The notes under the pieces: model-generated
Database searches by the model: none
Seen by the model: the letters and a program-made list of their open reading frames with translations, nothing else
What the model was told of the DNA's origin: nothing
Shown: piece by piece, positions 57,800-64,000 of the stretch
How the letters are laid out: every line of letters begins with the position of its first letter
Position numbering within the stretch: position 1 is the stretch's first letter
Translations under genes and position numbers: made by a program
Source: Streptomyces luteogriseus
GTDB lineage: Bacteria > Actinomycetota > Actinomycetes > Streptomycetales > Streptomycetaceae
NCBI RefSeq assembly: GCF_014205055.1
Contig: NZ_JACHMS010000001.1
Coordinates: forward strand, 6,324,001 to 6,388,000
DNA length: 64,000 nt
Reading direction: 5' to 3'

Positions 57800-58589
57800 C
57801 TGCGGTCGTCCCTTCCTTGCCGAGCCCGGGCTCCTTGCCGAGGCCGGACGCGATGCGGCCGATGAACGCGAGGCTCTCCTCGTGGATCCGGTCCGCGTCA
57901 TGGTCCAACGTGGCGACGTGGTAGCTCTGTTCCAGGATGACCTCTTTCACGTCCGTCGACGAGATGCGGCTGAGGATCCGGGCGGAGTCGACGGGCGGCA
58001 CCACGTGGTCCTGCGGGCTGCGCATCAGCAGTACCGGCTGGGTGACCTGCGGCAGCTCGCGGTCGGTGGCCTGGAAGAACCGGCGCAGCGAATGCGCCGC
58101 GTGCAGGGGGACCCGGTCGTAACCGAGCTCCCGGCCGTCCGGCCTGGCGATGTCGCTGGCGATGCCCTTCGTCGCGGGGACGAGGTGCCGCACCACGGGC
58201 AGGGCGTGCGCGGCCAGGCCGTGCACCTTGTTCGCGGGGTTGACGACCATGACACCGCGGACGGCGTCGCCGTGCTTCGCGGCCAGCCTCAGGGCCAGCG
58301 CGCCGCCCATGGACAGGCCGGCGACGAAGACCGTCTCGCGGCGCTCGCACAGCAGGCGCAGCTCACGGTCCACCTCCGCGTACCAGTCCTGCCAGCCCGT
58401 GATCCGCAGGTCCTCCCAGCGCGTGCCGTGCCCGGGCAGCAGCGGGAGGGAGACGGTCATGCCGTGCTCGGCTAGGTGCTCCGCCCAGGGGCGCAGCGAC
58501 TGCGGTGATCCGGTGAAGCCGTGGCAGAGGAGGACGGCGACCTCTCCGCCCTCGTGGTGAAACGGCTCGGCTCCGGCTAGGACCGGCAC
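57792..58589 (-). CDS. Alpha/beta hydrolase, carboxylesterase / monoacylglycerol lipase type
   Basis: 265 residues. VAVLLCHGFTGSPQSLRPWAEHLAEHG (oxyanion HG), nucleophile Ser in FVAGLSMGGALAL, Asp in MRSPQDHVVPPVDSARIL and His in EQSYHVATLDHDAD complete the triad. The cap is small, as in EstGtA2/YvaK-like carboxylesterases that cleave monoacylglycerols. No signal peptide. AGGAGG lies seven bases before the GTG. It shares an operon with the acidic membrane protein. Confidence 0.88.
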   Translation of the reverse strand: MPVLAGAEPFHHEGGEVAVLLCHGFTGSPQSLRPWAEHLAEHGMTVSLPLLPGHGTRWEDLRITGWQDWYAEVDRELRLLCERRETVFVAGLSMGGALALRLAAKHGDAVRGVMVVNPANKVHGLAAHALPVVRHLVPATKGIASDIARPDGRELGYDRVPLHAAHSLRRFFQATDRELPQVTQPVLLMRSPQDHVVPPVDSARILSRISSTDVKEVILEQSYHVATLDHDADRIHEESLAFIGRIASGLGKEPGLGKEGTTAGG

Positions 58590-58786
58590 CTTCGGCCTCC
58601 TGGTCGTGAGAAGGGACTGGCACGATCACGGAATGTCACGGAACGTCATGGAACGTCAGGAAAGGGGTCGCACGGCGTTCGCGGGACCTTCACCGTACGC
58701 GACCGCACTGACACCGACCAGGGCCGTCGGCGCCTTTGACGGCGCTCCGGGTTAAGGTCTGACCGACACATACAGGAGGCACTCGG

Positions 58787-59611
58787 TTGTTGTACGGCGC
58801 GATGAAGGTCACCATCGGGGGGCCGCTGAAGCTCGCCTTCAGGCCCTGGGTGGAGGGCCTGGAGAACGTACCCGCCGAGGGCGCTGCGATCCTGGCGAGC
58901 AATCACCTGTCGTTCTCCGACTCCTTCTTCCTGCCCGCCGTGCTCGACCGCAAGGTCACCTTCATCGCGAAGGCCGAGTACTTCACCACGCCCGGCGTGA
59001 AGGGCCGGATGACGGCCGCCTTCTTCAAGGGGGTCGGGCAGCTTCCCGTGGACCGCTCCGGTGCGCGCGGCGCGGGTGAGGCAGCCATCAAGAGCGGCAT
59101 AGAGGTGCTGGAGCGCGGTGAGCTGTTCGGGATCTACCCGGAGGGCACGCGCTCGCCCGACGGGCGGCTCTACCGGGGCAAGCCGGGCGGCCTCGCACGC
59201 GTGGCGCTCGCGACCGGTGCGCCCGTCCTCCCCGTCGCCATGATCGACACGGAGAAGATCCAGCCGCCCGGGAAGGTCATGCCGAAGCTGATGCGGCCGG
59301 GCATCCGGATCGGCAGACCCCTGGACTTCAGCCGCTACCAGGGCATGGAGCACGACCGGTTCGTGCTGCGCGCGGTGACCGACGAGGTCATGTACGAGAT
59401 CATGAAGCTCTCCGGCCAGGAGTACGTGGACATGTACGCGACGGCCATGAAGCGGCAGCTCTCGGAAGCGGCGAAGGCGGAGAAGGAAGCCGAGAAGGCG
59501 GCGAAGGCCGCTCTCGCGCGGGCGGAGAAGGAACAAGCAGAGAAGGAAAAGGCCGAGAGGGAGAAGGCCGAGAGGGAACAGCAGACGGAGCGGCGGCGGA
59601 CCGAGCCCTAG
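58787..59611 (+). CDS. plsC: 1-Acyl-sn-glycerol-3-phosphate acyltransferase
   Basis: 274 residues from TTG (AGGAGG seven bases ahead). The PlsC motifs are NHLSFSD (HX4D, His40 and Asp45), FKGVGQLPVDRSG, and IYPEGTRSPDGRLYRGKPGG (EGTR). It transfers an acyl group to the sn-2 position of lysophosphatidate at the membrane. The C-terminal 65 residues are an unusual, purely charged helix (AEKEAEKAAKAALARAEKEQAEKEKAEREKAERE) not needed for the fold. A mycobacterial orthologue (Rv2182c) lies at the same place. Confidence 0.92.
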   Translation: MLYGAMKVTIGGPLKLAFRPWVEGLENVPAEGAAILASNHLSFSDSFFLPAVLDRKVTFIAKAEYFTTPGVKGRMTAAFFKGVGQLPVDRSGARGAGEAAIKSGIEVLERGELFGIYPEGTRSPDGRLYRGKPGGLARVALATGAPVLPVAMIDTEKIQPPGKVMPKLMRPGIRIGRPLDFSRYQGMEHDRFVLRAVTDEVMYEIMKLSGQEYVDMYATAMKRQLSEAAKAEKEAEKAAKAALARAEKEQAEKEKAEREKAEREQQTERRRTEP

Positions 59612-59638
59612 CCGGGGCTCCGCAGGGGGGAGGGGGAC

Positions 59639-60865
59639 ATGGCCAAGCGCGAGCGTGTCATGAGGATGTCGGTCGAGCAGCCGCTGTGGCGTGCCCTCAC
59701 CGCCTACCGGGTGCTCACGATGCTGTACGCGGTCGGCCTGTTCGCCACCGCCTACGGCGAGTTCGTCCGCCCCTGGATCGCCGTCGCCTACTACGCCGTG
59801 CTGTGCGGGTGGACCCTGGCCACCCTGCCCCGGGTCGCGAACGCCGCCCGCTGCACCAAGCGGTTCCTCGCCGCCGACCTCACCATCGCCGTCGCCGGCA
59901 TCCTCCTCACGACCGTCGCCGACGCGCACGAGCGGGTCCAGGCGGGCGGCCCGACCCTGCCGTCGATATGGACCGCCGGTTCCGTCCTGGCCTTCGCCAT
60001 CAAGGGCGGCTGGCGCTGGGCGGCCCTCGCCTCCTCCCTCGTGGCCGTCGCCAACCTGGTCGAGCGCGGCAGCCCTGCCCGCGACACCGTCCACAACGTC
60101 ATCCTGGTCTGCATCGCCTCCGTCGCCATCGGCTACGTCGTCGAGGTCGCCCGCGCCTCCGAGCGCACCCTCGCCCGCGCCCTGGAGATCGAGGCCGCGA
60201 CGCGCGAGCGGGAGCGCCTCGCCCGGGACATCCACGACAGCGTGCTCCAGGTGCTGGCGATGGTGCAGCGCCGCGGGGCCGTGATCGGGGGAGAGGCGGC
60301 CGAGCTGGGCCGGATGGCCGGTGAGCAGGAGGTCGCGCTGCGCACCCTGGTCTCCGGCGGCCTCGTCCCCGTGTCGCGGGTCTCGGAGGACGCCGCCGAC
60401 GGCGCCCTCGTCCGGGCCGTCGACGAGGAGCCCGAGCCCGGCGGCCCCGTCGACCTGCGCGCCCTGCTCGCGCCCTACGCCGGAGCCATGGTCAGCCTCG
60501 CCGAGCCCGGCGCGCCCGTGCCGCTGGCCCCGGCCGCCGCCCGGGAGGTGGCCGCCGCCGTCGGAGCGGCCCTGGACAACGTCCGCCGGCACGCCGGTGC
60601 GGACGCGCGCGCGTGGATCCTGGTCGAGGACGAGCCTGACGAGGTGATCGTCACCGTCCGGGACGACGGACCCGGCATCCCCGAGGGGCGGCTGGACCAG
60701 GCCGAGGGCGAGGGGCGGCTCGGCGTCGCCCTGTCGATCCGCGGCCGGCTGCGGGACCTGGGCGGCAGCGCGGAACTGATCTCGGTGCCCGGCCAGGGCA
60801 CGGAGGTCGAGCTGAAGGTACCGAAGGACGTGGCGGACACACGGGGGAAGGCGGAGCAGCGATGA
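59639..60865 (+). CDS. macS: Two-component sensor histidine kinase, MacS-like
   Basis: 408 residues. About six membrane segments (residues 25-170) with little extracytoplasmic material. The HisKA_3 box is RERLARDIHDSVLQVLAMVQRRG; the ATPase domain has AVGAALDNVRRHAG (N-box), VRDDGPGIPEG (G1) and GRLGVALSIRGRLRDLGG (G2). In S. coelicolor the pair next to pfkA (SCO2120/SCO2121, MacRS) influences actinorhodin and morphology; the position and content here match from memory. GGAGGGGG precedes the ATG. The stop overlaps macR (ATGA). Confidence 0.85.
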   Translation: MAKRERVMRMSVEQPLWRALTAYRVLTMLYAVGLFATAYGEFVRPWIAVAYYAVLCGWTLATLPRVANAARCTKRFLAADLTIAVAGILLTTVADAHERVQAGGPTLPSIWTAGSVLAFAIKGGWRWAALASSLVAVANLVERGSPARDTVHNVILVCIASVAIGYVVEVARASERTLARALEIEAATRERERLARDIHDSVLQVLAMVQRRGAVIGGEAAELGRMAGEQEVALRTLVSGGLVPVSRVSEDAADGALVRAVDEEPEPGGPVDLRALLAPYAGAMVSLAEPGAPVPLAPAAAREVAAAVGAALDNVRRHAGADARAWILVEDEPDEVIVTVRDDGPGIPEGRLDQAEGEGRLGVALSIRGRLRDLGGSAELISVPGQGTEVELKVPKDVADTRGKAEQR

Positions 60866-61551
60866 CGGAGACCAGCGCAGACCGGCAGGGCCCGATCAGG
60901 GTCATGGTCGTCGACGACCACCCCATGTGGCGCGACGCCGTAGCCCGGGACCTGGCCGAGTCGGGCTTCGAGGTGGTCGCCACCGCCGGCGACGGCGACC
61001 AGGCCGTACGCCGCGCCAAGGCCGCAGCGCCCGACGTCCTCGTGCTCGACCTGAACCTGCCTGCCAAGCCCGGCGTCCAGGTCTGCAAGGAGGTCGTCGC
61101 CGCGAACCCCGCCCTGCGCGTCCTCGTGCTGTCCGCGAGCGGTGAGCACGCCGACGTCCTGGAGGCCGTGAAGTCCGGAGCGACCGGCTATCTGCTCAAG
61201 TCCGCCTCCACCGGGGAACTCCAGGACGCGGTCCGCCGCACGGCCGTCGGCGACCCGGTCTTCACCCCCGGCCTCGCCGGACTGGTCCTCGGGGAGTACC
61301 GCCGCCTGGCCTCCGAACCGGGCCCCGCTCCCGACACCGGCGAACCCGACGCGCCCCGGCTCACCGACCGTGAGACCGAGGTGCTGCGCCTGGTCGCCAA
61401 GGGCCTGAGCTACAAGCAGATCGCCGAACGCCTGGTCATCTCCCACCGCACGGTGCAGAACCACGTCCAGAACACCCTCGGCAAGCTCCAGCTGCACAAC
61501 CGGGTCGAACTCGTCAGGTACGCGATAGAGCGCGGCCTCGACGACGAGTGA
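60862..61551 (+). CDS. macR: LuxR-family response regulator, MacR-like
   Basis: 229 residues. Receiver with D18/D19, acceptor D63 (LVLDLNLPAKPG), Ser in VLSASGE and Lys in LLKSASTGEL. The linker includes a short Pro-rich stretch, then a LuxR helix-turn-helix (LTDRETEVLRLVAKGLSYKQIAERLVISHRTVQNHVQNTLGKLQLHN). It is co-translated with the kinase. Targets are unknown from this window. Confidence 0.88.
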   Translation: MTETSADRQGPIRVMVVDDHPMWRDAVARDLAESGFEVVATAGDGDQAVRRAKAAAPDVLVLDLNLPAKPGVQVCKEVVAANPALRVLVLSASGEHADVLEAVKSGATGYLLKSASTGELQDAVRRTAVGDPVFTPGLAGLVLGEYRRLASEPGPAPDTGEPDAPRLTDRETEVLRLVAKGLSYKQIAERLVISHRTVQNHVQNTLGKLQLHNRVELVRYAIERGLDDE

Positions 61552-61604
61552 GGCGCACGTCACACTGACCCTTCGTCAGGTACCTGCGGCGAAGGGACTG
61601 TTCC

Positions 61605-62633
61605 ATGCGCGTCGGAGTACTGACCGGAGGCGGCGACTGCCCCGGCCTCAACGCCGTCATCCGGGCCGTCGTCCGCAAGGGCGTGCAGGAGTACGGCTAT
61701 GACTTCACCGGCTTCCGGGACGGCTGGCGAGGAGTCATGGAAGGCGACACCGTCCGGCTCGACATCCCCGCCGTGCGCGGCATCCTGCCCCGCGGCGGCA
61801 CGATCCTCGGCTCCTCGCGGACCAACCCGCTGAAGGCGGAGAACGGCATCCGCCGGATCAAGGAGACCCTGGCCGGGCTGGAGGTGGAGGCGCTCATCGC
61901 CATCGGCGGCGAGGACACCCTGGGCGTGGCCGCCCGGCTGTCCGACGAGCACGGTGTGCCCTGCGTGGGCGTACCCAAGACGATCGACAACGACCTGTCC
62001 GCCACCGACTACACCTTCGGCTTCGACACCGCCGTCGGCATCGCCACCGAGGCCATCGACCGGCTGCACACCACCGCCGAGTCCCACATGCGGGTCCTGG
62101 TCGTCGAGGTGATGGGCCGGCACGCCGGCTGGATCGCCCTCCACTCGGGCCTGGCCGGCGGTGCCAACGTCATCCTCATCCCCGAGCAGCGCTTCGACGT
62201 CGAGCAGGTGTGCAACTGGGTGACCTCCCGTTTTCGGGCGTCGTACGCGCCGATCGTCGTCGTCGCCGAGGGGGCCGTGCCGAAGGACGGCGACGTGGTC
62301 CTCAAGGACCAGTCGCTGGACTCCTTCGGGCACGTCCGGCTGTCCGGGGTCGGGGAGTGGCTGGCCAAGGAGATCGAGAAGCGCACGGGCAAGGAGGCCC
62401 GCACGACGGTCCTCGGGCACGTCCAGCGCGGCGGCACCCCCAGCGCCTTCGACCGCTGGCTCGCCACCCGTTTCGGGCTGCACGCCATCGACTGCGTCCG
62501 CGACCGCGACTTCGGCCGGATGGTCGCCCTGCGCGGCACGGACATCGTCCGCGTCCCCATCGCTGACGCCACGGCCCGCCTGAAGACGGTGGACCCGGCG
62601 CTGTACGAGGAGGTCGGGGTGTTCTTCGGCTGA
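61605..62633 (+). CDS. pfkA: 6-Phosphofructokinase
   Basis: 342 residues. VLTGGGDCPGLNAVIRAVV (phosphate donor loop), IAIGGEDTLG (residues 100-107), VPKTIDNDL with the catalytic Asp128, EVMGRHAGWIAL, and HVQRGGTPSAFDRWLATRFG. The residue following GGE is Asp104 and the site before TIDND is Lys125, as in pyrophosphate-dependent enzymes, although Streptomyces PFKs have been reported as ATP-dependent. The donor is therefore uncertain from sequence. GAAGGG lies upstream of the ATG. Confidence 0.92.
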   Translation: MRVGVLTGGGDCPGLNAVIRAVVRKGVQEYGYDFTGFRDGWRGVMEGDTVRLDIPAVRGILPRGGTILGSSRTNPLKAENGIRRIKETLAGLEVEALIAIGGEDTLGVAARLSDEHGVPCVGVPKTIDNDLSATDYTFGFDTAVGIATEAIDRLHTTAESHMRVLVVEVMGRHAGWIALHSGLAGGANVILIPEQRFDVEQVCNWVTSRFRASYAPIVVVAEGAVPKDGDVVLKDQSLDSFGHVRLSGVGEWLAKEIEKRTGKEARTTVLGHVQRGGTPSAFDRWLATRFGLHAIDCVRDRDFGRMVALRGTDIVRVPIADATARLKTVDPALYEEVGVFFG

Positions 62634-62643
62634 CGGCCCGGGG

Positions 62644-62671
62644 CCGGTCGGGGCCGCTCGGCCCCGACCGG
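62644..62671. terminator. Hairpin between convergent pfkA and trpE-like gene
   Basis: A perfect 12-bp stem (CCGGTCGGGGCC and its complement, arms 62644-62655 and 62660-62671) with a GCTC loop. Confidence 0.7.
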
Positions 62672-62709
62672 GCTGCGCATGACACCGGGCGGCCCCGACC
62701 GGCACCGCA

Positions 62710-64000
62710 CTACACCGAGGGCGCGCCCGTTCCCCGCAGCTGCCCCACCAGCTCGCGCACGACCGCCGCGCCGTTCAGCGTCAGCACCGACTCGGGGTGG
62801 AACTGCACCCCGGCGAACCCGGGCGCCCGCAGCGCGTGCACCTCACCCTCGGCCGAGCGGGAGACCTCGACACCGCGAGCCGTCAGCCCGGCCGCCGTCT
62901 CGTCGTCGCAGCGCGCCACGAAACTGTTGTAGAAGCCCACGACCTCGCGCCGCCCGAACAGCTTGATCTCCGTCTGCGCCCCCTGGTACGGCACGTCCTT
63001 GCGCACGATGTCCAGCCCCAGCTCGGCCGCGATCAGCTCATGCCCGAGGCAGACACCCAGCACGCCCTGCCGCTCCCCCCTGATCACCTCGGCGGTGAGG
63101 CCGCGCAGGAAGCGCATCTTGGGATCGGCGAGGTCGGACGGATCACCCGGGCCGGGCCCGAGTACGACGAGTCCCGCGTGCGCGAGCACCGCCTCCCGCA
63201 GTCCCGGCTCGTCGTACCGCCGCACCGTCACCTCCAGGCCGCCGGAGCGCAGCACGTGCGCGAGCATCGCCGTGAAGGTGTCCTCGCCGTCGACGACCAG
63301 GGCGTGCCCGGCCGGTTCCGCCGCGCGCTCCTGCATACGCAGCCAGAACGGCGCGAGCGAGGCCCGGCGTCCGTCCAGCGCGGCCCGGACCCGGGGGTCG
63401 TCGGCCAGCTGCGGCCGTACGGCCTCGGCACGCGGCCGGGACGGACGTACGCCCAGCGCGGCCAGCACCCCCGCCGCCTTGGCGTGGGTCTCGGCCACCT
63501 CGCTCGCCGGGTCCGAGCCGCGCACGAGGGTCGCGCCGACCGGCACCCGCAGATGCCCGTCGGCGGAGATGTCGGCGGTGCGGATCAGGATGGGGGAGTC
63601 GAGGGTCTGGGCCCCGCCCGGGTCCCGGCCGATCAGGGCCAGTGCCCCGGCGTAGTACCCGCGCCCCCCGCTCTCGTGTCGCTCGATCACCCGGCAGGCG
63701 TTCTGCACCGGCGAGCCGGTGACGGTCGCCGCGAACATCGTCTCCTTGAGCACGTCCCGCACGTCAAGCGTCGACTTGCCGCGCAGCTCGTACTCCGTAT
63801 GGGCGAGGTGCGCCATCTCCTTCAGCCGGGGTCCGATCACGACCCCGCCCATGTCGCCGACGGTGCACATCATCTTGAGCTCCTCGTCGACGACCATCGA
63901 CAGCTCCTCGATCTCCTTGCCGTCGGCGAGGAAGCCGAGCAGGTGCTCGGGGGTGGGCCCCTCGGCGGGGTAGCGGTAGGTGCCGCTGATCGGGTTCATG
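62710..64000 (-). CDS. Anthranilate synthase-like TrpE-TrpG (PhzE-type) fusion, C-terminal part
   Basis: About 430 residues are visible; the gene continues beyond the window. The first part is the end of a chorismate-utilising domain (NPISGTYRYPAEG, VVDEELKMMCTVGDMGGVVIGPRLKEMAHLAHTEYELRG, SPVQNACRVIERHESGGRGYYAGAL). From about residue 230 it is a class I glutamine amidotransferase: VLGPGPGDPSD, GVLGVCLGHELIAAELG with the catalytic Cys, and VQFHPESVLT with His and Glu. It makes anthranilate or aminodeoxyisochorismate; the NPISGTYR and fused order resemble PhzE-type enzymes. It is separate from trpD, 27 kb away. Confidence 0.85.
   Translation of the reverse strand, partial: MNPISGTYRYPAEGPTPEHLLGFLADGKEIEELSMVVDEELKMMCTVGDMGGVVIGPRLKEMAHLAHTEYELRGKSTLDVRDVLKETMFAATVTGSPVQNACRVIERHESGGRGYYAGALALIGRDPGGAQTLDSPILIRTADISADGHLRVPVGATLVRGSDPASEVAETHAKAAGVLAALGVRPSRPRAEAVRPQLADDPRVRAALDGRRASLAPFWLRMQERAAEPAGHALVVDGEDTFTAMLAHVLRSGGLEVTVRRYDEPGLREAVLAHAGLVVLGPGPGDPSDLADPKMRFLRGLTAEVIRGERQGVLGVCLGHELIAAELGLDIVRKDVPYQGAQTEIKLFGRREVVGFYNSFVARCDDETAAGLTARGVEVSRSAEGEVHALRAPGFAGVQFHPESVLTLNGAAVVRELVGQLRGTGAPSV

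Noticed and set aside
1..64000. tRNA, rRNA, insertion sequences, integrase or attachment sites
   Set aside because: None were recognised on either strand; gene order looks like conserved core chromosome.

Overview
High-GC DNA with GTG/TTG starts, GGAGG-type ribosome sites and dense gene packing. Gene content points to a Streptomyces chromosome core region: actinobacterial bc1-aa3 supercomplex genes, PspA/PspAA, a glkA-linked DUF5304 gene, a MacRS-like two-component pair and a SAM-IV riboswitch. From memory, gene content and much of the order also parallel Mycobacterium tuberculosis Rv2178c-Rv2213 (pepB, cobS/cobT, DUF3043, IscA-like, adoK, ctaC, ctaF, qcrCAB, ctaE, trpD, NlpC/P60, pimB', fadD15, TB16.3, ArsA-like, plsC). 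This is therefore old vertically inherited core rather than an island. No rRNA, tRNA, CRISPR array, prophage or insertion sequence was seen.

Layout. 1-8.3 kb: leucyl aminopeptidase end, a GH114-type lipoprotein, an RDD membrane protein and late cobalamin genes (cobS, cobT, and a cobU fused to a degenerate PhnP-like domain), interleaved with membrane proteins and a methyltransferase. 8.5-13.6 kb: a small conserved protein, a methyltransferase with a probable CTG start, DUF3043, pspA/pspAA and a LuxR-type two-component pair. 13.7-19.2 kb: an AcrB-type RND transporter and a Ser/Thr kinase with a beta-propeller sensor. 19.2-26 kb: nadA and erpA (divergent), a large acidic membrane protein, adoK, and a cysteine desulfurase-TusA fusion.

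26-35.6 kb is the respiratory core: ctaC-ctaD-ctaF overlapping by 4 nt, an L,D-transpeptidase, a degenerate receiver protein, then ctaE and qcrC-qcrA-qcrB. These encode the cytochrome bc1 complex and aa3 oxidase that carry electrons from menaquinol to oxygen. 35.6-41.8 kb: trpD, a SAM-IV riboswitch leader driving a SufS-like PLP enzyme, a frameshifted secreted protein, an Lrp-type RAM protein coupled to a rhomboid, and NYN-domain and zinc-ribbon proteins.

41.9-64 kb is rich in envelope and central metabolism genes: two tandem NlpC/P60 hydrolases, an HExxH lipoprotein, GT87 and GT4 glycosyltransferases, a cholesterol oxidase, FadD, metallophosphoesterase, SRPBCC, ArsA-like ATPase, DUF5304 plus glucokinase, an EEP nuclease-fold protein, a lipase-like hydrolase, PlsC, MacS/MacR, phosphofructokinase and the 3' part of a TrpE-TrpG-like fusion that runs off the window.

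The most unusual regulatory feature is the leader at 36.8-37.1 kb. A SAM-IV aptamer is followed by a six-codon upstream ORF whose start region is perfectly complementary over 10 nt to the ribosome site of the main gene. Other items worth attention are a 21-bp perfect palindrome at the ctaE start codon, the probable CTG start, a one-base frameshift in a secreted protein, and a family of intergenic repeats.
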